Source: Burkholderiales bacterium | Lineage (GTDB): Bacteria > Pseudomonadota > Gammaproteobacteria > Burkholderiales > Burkholderiaceae_C | NCBI GenBank assembly: GCA_017302655.1 | Contig: JAFLDE010000011.1 | Span: forward strand, 1-64,000 | Reading direction: 5' to 3' | Length of the DNA stretch: 64,000 bases | In this document: piece by piece, positions 1 through 7,951 of the stretch | Layout: every line of letters begins with the position of its first letter | Position numbering within the stretch: the stretch's first letter is position 1 | The notes under the pieces: model-generated | What the model was told of the DNA's origin: nothing | Seen by the model: only the letters and a program-made list of their open reading frames with translations | Databases searched by the model: none | Translations under genes and position numbers: made by a program

Positions 1-126
1 GCCAACGCCATCACCCGCAGCCTGGTGGCCTGGGCCAGCGGGGGCTGGGGCTATGCGCGCTGGCTCGTGGCGGCGCTGGCACTGCAGGCGGCGGCGGCGG
101 GGGCGGTGGCCTGGGCCCTTCGGTGA
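1..126 (+). CDS. C-terminal fragment of a membrane protein, 5' end outside window
   Basis: An open frame runs from base 1 to a TGA at 124-126 and encodes 41 residues that are very rich in Ala, Trp and Leu. They look like a last transmembrane helix followed by a single terminal Arg. The next gene starts only 10 bases further on the same strand, so the two may be co-transcribed. Too little is present to assign a family. Confidence 0.55.
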   Translation, partial: ANAITRSLVAWASGGWGYARWLVAALALQAAAAGAVAWALR

Positions 127-136
127 CACTCAGGCC

Positions 137-1489
137 ATGAGCCGACGCCGTTTTCTGCAGCATCTGGCGGTGGGCGGCCTGAGCCCGCTCGCCGCCTCCT
201 TCGCCGCACCCGCCTGGGCGCGCCCCGTGTCTGGTTACGGCCCCCTGCGGCCGGTGGCCGACGAGCACACCGGCCTGCCGCTGCTGATGCTGCCCGAGGG
301 CTTCAGCTACCGCAGCTTTGCATGGGCGGGCGAGGCGCTGGGCAACGGTGGCGTGGCGCCTGGCGCGGCCGATGGCATGGGCATCGTGAAGGCGGAGGGT
401 GAGGTGTTCACCCTGGTCCGCAACCATGAGCTGCTGGGTTTCGGGGGCAGCTTCGGCTCCACGGCTACACACTACGACCCGCCTTGTGGCGGCGGCGCGG
501 TGACGCTGCGCTACGACCGAGCGGCAGGCAAACTGCTCGAACTTCGGGGTTCGCTGTCGGGCACGCTGGTGAATTGCGCGGGCGGGCTCACGCCATGGAA
601 CAGCTGGTTGAGCTGCGAGGAAATCGTTGCGCCGGCGGGGAAGAGCGGCCGCATGGGTGGCCGCGAGTACAAGCTGGAGAAGGCCCACGGCTTTGTCTTC
701 GAAGTGCCGGCAGATCGCGGCTCGGACGCGCAGGCGCTGACCGCGCTCGGCCAGTTCAAGCACGAGGCGGCCCTGGTGGATGGGGACGGCACGGTCTACC
801 TGACCGAGGACGCACAGCCTGCCGGTTTCTATCGCCTGCTGCCGACCCGCAAGGGCCAGTTGACGGCGGGTGGGCGCTTGCAGATGCTGCGTGTCAAGGC
901 CAGGCCGGATCTGCGGCGCGGCTTGAAGCAGGGCCAGCGCTTCGATGTGGACTGGGTGGACATCGAACGCCCGGCGGAAGGCGTGGGCACGAACGGCTTC
1001 AACGGCGTGCTGCTGCAGGGTCAGGTGCAGGGCGCCAGCCTGTTCACGCGCCTGGAAGGGCTGCACAACGGCAGCGACGAGATCTTCTTCACCAGCACCG
1101 ACGGGGGCGATGCCGGCGCCGGGCAGGTGTGGCGCTTCGTGCCCTCGAAGCAGCAGCTGGAGCTCTTCCTGGAGTCGCCGGGCAGCGAGGTGCTTGACTA
1201 CCCGGACAACCTCATCCTGCACCCGCGCAAGCCCATGATGGTGATCTGCGAGGACAGCAAGCAGCCGGTGCAGCGGCTCTACGGCGTGACGCGGCCCCTG
1301 GATGGCGCGGCACCGGGCTGGTTCGAGCTGGCGCGCAACAACGTGCAGCTGAATGGGGAGCACCTCGGGTGGAAGGGCGACTTCCGCGGCGCCGAGTGGG
1401 CGGGCTGCTGCTTCAGCCCGGATGGACGGACGCTCTTCGCCAACGTCTACCGGCCCGGCTTCACCGTGGCGATCAGTGGACCCTTCTGA
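137..1489 (+). CDS. Tat-exported PhoX/DUF839 family protein
   Basis: The 450-residue product starts with a twin-arginine signal (SRRRFLQ at residues 2-8, then a hydrophobic stretch ending in A-W-A), so it should be exported folded to the periplasm. The body resembles the PhoX/DUF839 beta-propeller family, whose founder is a calcium- and iron-dependent alkaline phosphatase. Supporting stretches are LVRNHELLG, NCAGGLTPWNSWLSCEE and the late CFSPDGRTLFANVY. It is shorter than classic PhoX. I chose ATG 137 because the Tat motif follows directly; an in-frame start at 53 would add residues before the motif and overlap the upstream gene. Phosphatase activity is inferred from family only; many DUF839 proteins are uncharacterised. 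Confidence 0.85.
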   Translation: MSRRRFLQHLAVGGLSPLAASFAAPAWARPVSGYGPLRPVADEHTGLPLLMLPEGFSYRSFAWAGEALGNGGVAPGAADGMGIVKAEGEVFTLVRNHELLGFGGSFGSTATHYDPPCGGGAVTLRYDRAAGKLLELRGSLSGTLVNCAGGLTPWNSWLSCEEIVAPAGKSGRMGGREYKLEKAHGFVFEVPADRGSDAQALTALGQFKHEAALVDGDGTVYLTEDAQPAGFYRLLPTRKGQLTAGGRLQMLRVKARPDLRRGLKQGQRFDVDWVDIERPAEGVGTNGFNGVLLQGQVQGASLFTRLEGLHNGSDEIFFTSTDGGDAGAGQVWRFVPSKQQLELFLESPGSEVLDYPDNLILHPRKPMMVICEDSKQPVQRLYGVTRPLDGAAPGWFELARNNVQLNGEHLGWKGDFRGAEWAGCCFSPDGRTLFANVYRPGFTVAISGPF

Positions 1490-1572
1490 CTCACCAGGTA
1501 ACTTCTGGCACCGCATGACTTCTTGAGGGCACACTGCGCGCCGTCCACCGCTTGCGAGGAGTCCTCCCGTCC

Positions 1573-2697
1573 ATGAACACCGCCCCACGCGTCGCCGGCA
1601 CCCTGGCCGTGCTGGCCTTGTTTGGCGCCGCCCTGTTCTTTGCGCTGCGCTCCGAGGAGGAGACGCGCGCCATCGCGCAGGAGCAGGCCGCCATCGCGCA
1701 GGCCGAACCGTTGCGCGCGGCGGTGTCGGTGGACGTGGAACCCTTCTTCAAGGACGAGCGCGTGCAGCGCATCCTGGCGCAACACAAGCTGCCGGTGCAG
1801 GTGTCGCGCGTGGGCAGCCGCGACATGGCGGCCAAGGTGGGCGGCGCTGACCAGCCCGCCTTCTTCATGGCCAGCGGCGTGGTCGCGGCGAACATGGTGG
1901 TGGATGCCGCGCGCAAGGCCGGCAAGGCGGCCACGCAAAGCACGCCCTTCCACACGCCGCTGGTGGTGGCCTCGTGGGAGCCGGTGGCCAAGATCCTCGT
2001 GGCCAACGGCATGGCCAGGGGCCTGTCGCCCAAGGTCTACGGGCTGGACATGGAGAAGCTCACCCAGGCCATGCTGGCCAAGCAGCGCTGGCGCGACCTA
2101 AAGGGGAGCGGCGAGTACGCGGTGTCGCGCAGCGTGCTGGTCTCCACCACCGACATCCGGCGCAGCAACTCAGCCGCCATGTACCTGGCGCTGACGTCGG
2201 CGGCCTTGAACGGCGACGTGGTGGCCGACCGCGCCAGCGCGCAGCAGCTGGCCACGAAGCTGGCCGAACTGTTCAAGCGCCAGGGCTACCAGGAGAACTA
2301 CGTCAACGGCGCCTTCGACGACTACCTGGCCATCGGCATGGGCAAGACGCCGATGGCCTTCGTGTACGAGGCGCAGATGCTGGCCCAGGGCCTGCGCGGC
2401 GGCCTGCGGCCGGAGATGGTGCTGCTCTACCCGCAGCCCACCATCGTCAACAAGCAGGTCTTCGTGGCCATGGACGAGCGCGCCAAGCAACTGGCCGAGC
2501 TGCTGGCCGCGAACAAGGAACTGCAGGCGATCGCGCTGGAGTTCGGTTTCCGCACCGGCGATGCCGCCGCCTTCGCCGCCACGGCGGCCAAGGCCGGGCT
2601 GGCGGTGGAGGCCAACGTCACCCAGGTCATCGACCCACCGGGCTTTGACCTGATGTTCGAAATGATCGACATCGTGTCGCGGGAGATGAACCAATGA
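1573..2697 (+). CDS. Membrane-anchored periplasmic binding-protein-like protein, first gene of the TelA operon
   Basis: The 374-residue product has one N-terminal hydrophobic segment (about residues 7-28) and then a soluble domain. Its mixed alpha/beta pattern and phrases such as PAFFMASGVVAANMVV and TPLVVASWEPVAKILV recall type 2 periplasmic solute-binding folds. I do not recognise a named family. A GAGGAG about a dozen bases before ATG 1573 supports this start; a TTG at 1552 is possible. The stop overlaps the start of the VWA lipoprotein gene (ATGA, 2694-2697), so translation is probably coupled. Its place ahead of the VWA, XpaC-like and TelA genes suggests an envelope-stress or toxic-anion role (inference). 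Confidence 0.6.
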   Translation: MNTAPRVAGTLAVLALFGAALFFALRSEEETRAIAQEQAAIAQAEPLRAAVSVDVEPFFKDERVQRILAQHKLPVQVSRVGSRDMAAKVGGADQPAFFMASGVVAANMVVDAARKAGKAATQSTPFHTPLVVASWEPVAKILVANGMARGLSPKVYGLDMEKLTQAMLAKQRWRDLKGSGEYAVSRSVLVSTTDIRRSNSAAMYLALTSAALNGDVVADRASAQQLATKLAELFKRQGYQENYVNGAFDDYLAIGMGKTPMAFVYEAQMLAQGLRGGLRPEMVLLYPQPTIVNKQVFVAMDERAKQLAELLAANKELQAIALEFGFRTGDAAAFAATAAKAGLAVEANVTQVIDPPGFDLMFEMIDIVSREMNQ

Positions 2698-4340
2698 GGG
2701 CTCGTCATCTGTTGCTTCTGCTGGGTGTGGCGCTGCTGACCGCCTGCGGCAAGGAAGCCCTGGCCCCTGCGCCGTCGAGCCCGGCCGCTGGCGGCGCCGA
2801 GCCGCTGCGCGTGCTGGCCACCAGCGACCTCAAGGACCTGGAACCGCTGGCCGCGCAGATCGAGAAGGCGACCGGCGTGCCGGTGAAGTTCCGCTTCGGC
2901 GGCACCATGGAAAGCACGCAGGCCGTGCTGGAGGGGCGTGCCGACGCCGACGCCGCCTGGTTCGCCAATGCCAAGTACCTGCTGTCCGACGCCGCCGGCC
3001 AGGGCCGGGTGAAGGTGCAGGAAAAGATCATGCTGTCGCCCATCGCCGTGGGCGTGAGCGAAAGCGACGCCGCCAAGTTCGGCTGGAACCGCCCCGACGC
3101 GAAGCTGAGCTGGGCCGATATCGCCCGCGCCGCGCGCGACGGCAAGCTGCAGTACGCGCTGGCCAACCCGGCCACCAGCAACCAGGGTTTCATGAGCCTC
3201 TTGGGCGTGGTGGCGGCGGCCGGCGGCAAGGGCGAGGCGCTGGCGGCCTCCGACGTGGACCGCGGCGCCATCGCTGACTTTCTCAAGGGCTACAAGATCG
3301 TCGGCGACAACTCGACCTACCTGGCCGAACAGTTCACCAAGCAGCAGGGCACGCGTGCCAATGCCTTCATCAATTACGAGAGCTGGCTGCTCAGCCTGAA
3401 CGCCAGCGGCCGCCTGCGCGAGAAGCTGCACCTCATCTACCCGCACGAGGGCGTGAGCACGGCCGACTACCCGCTGATGCTGCTCAACGACGCGCGCCGC
3501 GCCGACTACCTGAAGGTCGTCGAGTACCTGAAGGGCGACAGCGCGCAGCTCTGGCTGGCGCGTCAGACCCTGCGCCGACCCATCAGACCGGAACTGGCCC
3601 GGCAGGTGGAAGACTTGCTGCCGGCGCGCGGCATGCAGGTGGAGCTGCCCTTCTCGCCCGACCGCCAGCTGGCCGATGGCCTGATCGACGCCTACCTGAA
3701 CGAGTTCCGCAAGCCCATCGCCAGCACCTTCGTGCTGGACACCAGCGGCAGCATGCAGGGCCAGCGGCGCGAGCAGCTGGTGGAGGCCCTGCACTACATC
3801 GCCGGCAGCGACGTCTCGCTCACCGGACGCATCGCCAAGCTGACCAACCGCGAGAAGCTCTGGTTCATGACCTTCAGCGGCCGCGTGCGCCCGCCGCAGC
3901 TCTTCGAGGTGCCGGCCGGCAGCCGCCCGGCCAAGGGCGTGCTGCCCCAAAGCGATACCGAGGCCAAGCAGGCCAAGCTGCGCGAGGTGCGCGACGCCGC
4001 CGATGCGCTGCACATGGACGGCGGCACCGCGCTCTTCGACGCCGTCTACGAGGGCCTCACCCACATGCTGGCCGAGCGCAAGCGCCAGCCGGGCTATCAG
4101 TACTCAGTGGTCGCCTTCACCGATGGCAAGAACACTGCCGGGCGCAGCCTCGAAGCCTTCAAGCGCGACTACGAGCAATTGCCCGAGGACGTGCGCGGCA
4201 TCCCGGTCTTCATGGTGATGTTCGGCAACGCCAGCGAGGACGAGCTGAAGTCGGTCGTGGAGCTGACCGGCGGCAAGGTCTTCGACGCGCGCAAGACGCC
4301 GCTGTACCAGGTGTTCAAGGACATCCGGGCGTATCAATGA
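2694..4340 (+). CDS. Lipoprotein: substrate-binding domain fused to a VWA domain
   Basis: The 548-residue product begins with a lipoprotein signal (lipobox LTAC, Cys at residue 18), so it should be anchored in the envelope. Residues about 38-310 look like an extracellular solute-binding domain (LRVLATSDLKDLEPLA, KFRFGGTMEST). Residues about 343-545 are a von Willebrand A domain with an intact metal-ion-dependent adhesion site: DTSGS (Asp 349), the later DGGTALFDA Thr, and AFTDGKNTAG. VWA domains usually bind a protein partner through a divalent metal. The 4-base overlap with the upstream gene and the downstream XpaC-like and TelA genes point to one transcriptional unit. The ligand is unknown. 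Confidence 0.8.
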   Translation: MRARHLLLLLGVALLTACGKEALAPAPSSPAAGGAEPLRVLATSDLKDLEPLAAQIEKATGVPVKFRFGGTMESTQAVLEGRADADAAWFANAKYLLSDAAGQGRVKVQEKIMLSPIAVGVSESDAAKFGWNRPDAKLSWADIARAARDGKLQYALANPATSNQGFMSLLGVVAAAGGKGEALAASDVDRGAIADFLKGYKIVGDNSTYLAEQFTKQQGTRANAFINYESWLLSLNASGRLREKLHLIYPHEGVSTADYPLMLLNDARRADYLKVVEYLKGDSAQLWLARQTLRRPIRPELARQVEDLLPARGMQVELPFSPDRQLADGLIDAYLNEFRKPIASTFVLDTSGSMQGQRREQLVEALHYIAGSDVSLTGRIAKLTNREKLWFMTFSGRVRPPQLFEVPAGSRPAKGVLPQSDTEAKQAKLREVRDAADALHMDGGTALFDAVYEGLTHMLAERKRQPGYQYSVVAFTDGKNTAGRSLEAFKRDYEQLPEDVRGIPVFMVMFGNASEDELKSVVELTGGKVFDARKTPLYQVFKDIRAYQ

Positions 4341-4362
4341 CGAGCCGCGCATGGCCGTTCCG

Positions 4363-4410
4363 AAGCGGCGAGCGCCCCCTCGGGGGGCAGGAGCGAAGCG
4401 ACGTGGGGGC
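4363..4410. repeat. Intergenic C-rich/G-rich palindromic repeat
   Basis: Between the VWA and XpaC-like genes lies a palindrome CCCCCTCGGGGGG followed by GAGCGAAGCGACGTGGGGGC. The same palindrome core, also followed by a second G-run, occurs in the tandem repeat at 49383-49558. Elements of this shape are scattered between genes in many Burkholderiales genomes. It sits in front of ATG 4414, so a hairpin in the mRNA could influence expression of the downstream genes. Confidence 0.6.
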
Positions 4411-4413
4411 GCC

Positions 4414-5064
4414 ATGACAGCTTTGTTCCGTTGGTTGAACGCGCCGGCCAACTGGTGCGGGCTGCTCGCCGCCACGGCGGTGCTGACGCTGAAGGCGCTC
4501 GGCCTGCTCGGCAGCCTGGGTCTGCTGCTGGCGCCGGTGGCCTACGGCACCGGCCTGGTCGTCGGCGCGCTGTGGTGGGGCTGGCCCTCCTTCAAGGAGC
4601 CGGCCTTCGAGGCCCTGCAGTTCAAGGACGAGGGCGACGCCCGCGAGGCCATGGGCCGCGCCCTGGATGGCGTGCGCCGCCTGGCCGAGCACAACCCGGG
4701 CGGGCGCATCCCGGCGCCGCTGGTGCAGCGCATCGTGCAGCTCTGCGCCAAGCTCGAAGGCCTGCTCGACCAATGGGAGCGCAGCAAGGGCCAGCTCTCG
4801 CTGCAGGAGAGCTTTCACGCAAGGCACATCGCCATCCGCTACCTGCCGGAGGCGTTGAACACCTATCTCTCCATTCCCACCCAGTTCGCCAAGACCAAGC
4901 TGCTGGCCAACGGCAAGACGGCGCAGACCACCTTTGAAGGCGTGCTGGGCGAGTTGGAGGCCAAGGTCGAGCAACTCGGCGACGACCTCGCCGGCCAGGA
5001 CGCGCAGGCCTTTCTTGCGCACAGCGAGTTCCTCAAGCAGAAGTTCGGAGCCAAGCAACCATGA
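4414..5064 (+). CDS. XpaC-like (5-bromo-4-chloroindolyl phosphate hydrolysis) protein
   Basis: The 216-residue product has a hydrophobic N-terminus (about residues 10-55, probably two membrane helices or a re-entrant hairpin). A helical cytoplasmic part follows, rich in Leu, Glu, Lys and Gln (ARHIAIRYLPEALNTYLSIP). The YLPEALNTY region matches my memory of the XpaC family, which is often encoded next to TelA. ATG 4414 is chosen because it starts after the repeat; an upstream in-frame ATG at 4351 would translate the repeat. The stop overlaps the telA start by 4 bases. The biochemical function of XpaC is not well established. Confidence 0.7.
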   Translation: MTALFRWLNAPANWCGLLAATAVLTLKALGLLGSLGLLLAPVAYGTGLVVGALWWGWPSFKEPAFEALQFKDEGDAREAMGRALDGVRRLAEHNPGGRIPAPLVQRIVQLCAKLEGLLDQWERSKGQLSLQESFHARHIAIRYLPEALNTYLSIPTQFAKTKLLANGKTAQTTFEGVLGELEAKVEQLGDDLAGQDAQAFLAHSEFLKQKFGAKQP

Positions 5065-6257
5065 GCACCACGACCGCCACCCCACCCGCCTTCACGCTGA
5101 CCGCCCCGGAGGTCATCACCCCGGTGGAGCCGCCGCAGGCCGTGGAAACCGTGCCGCTCAAGCCCGAGGTGCAGAGCCAGGTCGACCAACAGGTGCAGCG
5201 CTTCATCGACGCGCTCGAAAAGGAAGACCTGCACAGCGAGCCTTTCAAGGCCCGCCTGGACTCGGCCTTTCAGCTCGGCCGGCAGGAAATCAGCGTGGCC
5301 GCCAGCCTGATGCAGGGCCGGCTGATGCAGCGCAACTTCGTCGGCGCCACCGACACTCCGGCCTACCAGGCCATTCACGCCATCCGAGCCCAGCTCGACG
5401 AACTGAACCCCGGCAAGGACGGCGACTTGCTGCAGCCGCGCAAGCTGCTCGGCCTCATTCCCTTCGGCAACAAGCTGGAGGCCTACTTCCGCCGCTTCGA
5501 GTCGGCATCGAGCCAGCTGCAGAAGAGCATGACCGCGCTGTACGCGGCCAAGGACGACATCCAGAAGGACGTCATCGACATCGAAGGCACGCGCGGCAAG
5601 CTGTGGGAGGCCATGCAGAGCCTGGCCGCGGCCGCGCGTTTCGCCAAGGTGCTCGATGCGCGCCTGGCCGAGCGCGTCGAGCAGCTCAAGCCCACCGACC
5701 CCATGAAGGCCAAGGCACTCGAACAGGAGGTGCTGTTCTACGCCCGCCAGAACCTCGCCGACATCCAGACCCAGCAGGCGGTCTGCGTGAACGGTTACCT
5801 GGCGCTGGACGTGCTGAAGAAGACCGGCCGCGAAATGATGATCGGCTGCGACCGCGTGGCCACCACCGGCATGAGCGCGCTGGCCGTGGCGCAGACGGTG
5901 GCGCGCGCCACCGGCAACCAGATCGAGGTCATGCACATGCTGCAGGGCGTGAACCAGACCATCGGCAACCTGATCCAGCAGACCGGCACCGCGCTGAACC
6001 AGCATGTGGAGAAGACCGCCGAGTTCGCTGCCAACCCCATGCTCGGCATCGAGCAGATCCAGTCCTTGTTCGACCAGACCTTCCAGGCCATGGATGCGAT
6101 GGACAGCTTCCGCAGCAAGGCCATCGAGACCATGGGCAAGAACAACGCGCTCATCGAGGCCCAGCTGCAGCGCAGCGAGACCTACCTGGACCGCGTGCGC
6201 CAGCAGCAGGCGCGCGAGGCGGTGAGCGTGGTGGACGCGGGGCCGGTCAAGCTCTGA
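5061..6257 (+). CDS. telA: TelA/KlaA toxic anion resistance protein
   Basis: The 398-residue, largely helical protein fits TelA in length and in conserved blocks: LLGLIPFGNKLEAYFRRFESA near residue 135, then VLFYARQNLADIQTQQAVCVNGYLALDVLKK and a long C-terminal coiled region. TelA-family proteins are linked to tellurite and cell-envelope stress resistance, but the mechanism is unclear. It lacks a signal peptide and should be cytoplasmic or peripheral to the membrane. It overlaps the XpaC-like gene by ATGA and is followed after 7 bases by the peptidase lipoprotein gene, so it is inside one operon. Confidence 0.88.
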   Translation: MSTTTATPPAFTLTAPEVITPVEPPQAVETVPLKPEVQSQVDQQVQRFIDALEKEDLHSEPFKARLDSAFQLGRQEISVAASLMQGRLMQRNFVGATDTPAYQAIHAIRAQLDELNPGKDGDLLQPRKLLGLIPFGNKLEAYFRRFESASSQLQKSMTALYAAKDDIQKDVIDIEGTRGKLWEAMQSLAAAARFAKVLDARLAERVEQLKPTDPMKAKALEQEVLFYARQNLADIQTQQAVCVNGYLALDVLKKTGREMMIGCDRVATTGMSALAVAQTVARATGNQIEVMHMLQGVNQTIGNLIQQTGTALNQHVEKTAEFAANPMLGIEQIQSLFDQTFQAMDAMDSFRSKAIETMGKNNALIEAQLQRSETYLDRVRQQQAREAVSVVDAGPVKL

Positions 6258-6264
6258 GCGCCTC

Positions 6265-6903
6265 ATGCGTGTGGGTTATGCGGTCTTGCTCGCCGGGCTG
6301 AGCCTGACGGTCGCCATGCCGTTGGCTGGCTGTGCCACCACGCCAGCCGACGAGCGCGACCCGGCGCGTTTCGAGCAGTGGCGCCAACCGCTGGATGCGC
6401 CCTCCAGGCCTGATGTTCGCGAGTTGGAGGCATACCTGGCGGCCGAGAACTTGGGCACGGTGGTTCCGCTGTACCAGTTGCTGCGCTCGGCCAGCGACTG
6501 GCGCGTTTGCGCAGCCGAACCCTTCAGCGTGCCGCCGCCGGCGCAATGGCCGGCCATGAAGTCGGTGCTCCAGCTGCTGCAGCACCTGCGCCAGACAGGG
6601 GTGCTGGAGACGTTCGAGGTGGTCTCAGCCCACCGGGACGAGGCGCTGAACCGGTGTGCGCAGGGAGCGCCGCGCAGCGCTCACTTCGTGGCTTTCGCCG
6701 TCGATCTGGTTGCCGAGGACCCCAAGGCCACGGGTGCGCGGCTGTGCCGTTTCTGGCAAAGCCAGGGGCGCGCGTGGCGCATGGGCTTGAGCCAGTACCC
6801 CTCGGGCCGCATCCACATCGATGCCCACGGCTATCGCACCTGGGGCGCCGACCACAGCACGGGAACGGCGTTCTGCGCGCCCCTGCTGGCTGCGACGCCC
6901 TGA
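6265..6903 (+). CDS. M15-like peptidase lipoprotein
   Basis: The 212-residue product has a lipoprotein signal with lipobox PLAGC (Cys 23). The rest resembles the Peptidase_M15 D,D-carboxypeptidase fold: SAHRDEALNRCAQGAPRSAHFVAFAVD contains the S-x-H...D zinc-site pattern, and GRIHIDAHGYRTWG supplies the second His. It is therefore probably a small peptidoglycan peptidase in the outer or inner membrane leaflet. It starts 7 bases after telA and is probably the last gene of that operon, which fits an envelope role for the group. Substrate and activity are inferred. Confidence 0.75.
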   Translation: MRVGYAVLLAGLSLTVAMPLAGCATTPADERDPARFEQWRQPLDAPSRPDVRELEAYLAAENLGTVVPLYQLLRSASDWRVCAAEPFSVPPPAQWPAMKSVLQLLQHLRQTGVLETFEVVSAHRDEALNRCAQGAPRSAHFVAFAVDLVAEDPKATGARLCRFWQSQGRAWRMGLSQYPSGRIHIDAHGYRTWGADHSTGTAFCAPLLAATP

Positions 6904-6915
6904 TGCGAAGCGGCG

Positions 6916-7935
6916 TCAGCCCGCTTTCGCGCTTTCGATCAAGGCCCGGATGCGCGCATTGGCGTTGATGGACACCAACTCCACCTGCGGGTGGTTGGCA
7001 CCGTAGACGCGGAACAGTTCGTCGGCGAAGGCGTGGCCGATGTCGCTGATGCCGTCGAAATCGATCTCGGCGCGCTTGAAGCGCTCCAGCCGCGTGGTGA
7101 CGCGGCGCGCCTGCGCGCGGCTGTCGAGCATGCCACCGGCACCCGCCAGCAGGCGCAGGCTGATGACTGTGCGGTCGAAGGCGATGCCGTCGCCGGCGAT
7201 GCTCCAGGCCTGCAGCACCTGCTCCAGCGTGCGCGTGGTGTCCAGCGCAATGGCCAGGTAGATGCTGGTGCCCTGGCGCGGCAAGGCCTTGCCGGGCCGC
7301 CAGCCGCTGGTGTCCCAGGCGCGGCGTTGGTAGGCGCTGCCGTTGGCATGCAGGTCGAACACATCGGCCAGCTGGCTGCTGAAGAACAGCCCGCGACCGG
7401 TGTGCGCCTGCGGGGCAGTGGTCAGGCGGCCCTTGCTCAGTTCCAGCATGGCCAGGCCGGGGTCGGCGATGTCATAGGTGCCGGCGATGCGGTCGAACAC
7501 GCCGCAGCCGTCGTCGCTCACCAGCAGCTGAACATGGGTCGGCGTCTGGCGCAGGGACACACGCGCACTGGTGCCGCCGCTGTGGTCGATGGCGTTGTTC
7601 AGCAGTTCGGTGAAGGCGTGCTGCACCATGCGCGCCACATGGGGCGGCAGCGTGAAATGCGGGGCGTAATCGCGCTGCCAGGGCAGGTCCTCCTGCAGGC
7701 CGTGCAGTGGGTAGTTGCGCACCACCTGGCGCAGGCTGCCGGGGCTGTAGACCGGGCGGCTGACCGGGCCTTCACGGTGCAGCCAGCCGGTTTCGCTGAG
7801 GCGCTTGAGCATGGCACGCACGGCACGGCGACTGGCACCGGTGCGCTCGATGACATGGTCGGCGAGGTCGTGCGAGTGCTCGCGCGCGGCGGCGGTGATC
7901 CACTGCGTGAAGTGGTCGAAGTCGAGGCGGGCCAT
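6916..7935 (-). CDS. HTH - HATPase - DUF4325 (STAS-like) single-chain regulator
   Basis: The 339-residue protein combines three parts. Residues about 1-60 look like a winged-helix domain (RTGASRRAVRAMLKRLSETGWL). Residues about 105-240 are a GHKL ATPase domain with N box HAFTELLNNAIDHS, G1 box SDDGCGVFD and G2 box GRGLFF. The C-terminus (about 255-330) matches the STAS-like alternating domain DUF4325 (AEIDFDGISDIGHAFADELF). No phospho-acceptor His domain or membrane segment is visible. ATG 7935 is chosen because an upstream start would overlap the preceding gene by about 29 bases. It lies 16 bases downstream of the GGDEF gene on the same strand. Partner and target are unknown. Confidence 0.75.
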   Translation of the reverse strand: MARLDFDHFTQWITAAAREHSHDLADHVIERTGASRRAVRAMLKRLSETGWLHREGPVSRPVYSPGSLRQVVRNYPLHGLQEDLPWQRDYAPHFTLPPHVARMVQHAFTELLNNAIDHSGGTSARVSLRQTPTHVQLLVSDDGCGVFDRIAGTYDIADPGLAMLELSKGRLTTAPQAHTGRGLFFSSQLADVFDLHANGSAYQRRAWDTSGWRPGKALPRQGTSIYLAIALDTTRTLEQVLQAWSIAGDGIAFDRTVISLRLLAGAGGMLDSRAQARRVTTRLERFKRAEIDFDGISDIGHAFADELFRVYGANHPQVELVSINANARIRALIESAKAG

Positions 7936-7951
7936 GGCCTTGATTGTGGTG

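Noticed and set aside
11-1588. 525-codon open frame on the - strand over the PhoX gene
   Set aside because: It has no domain signature and is the shadow of a Tat-signal protein on the other strand.
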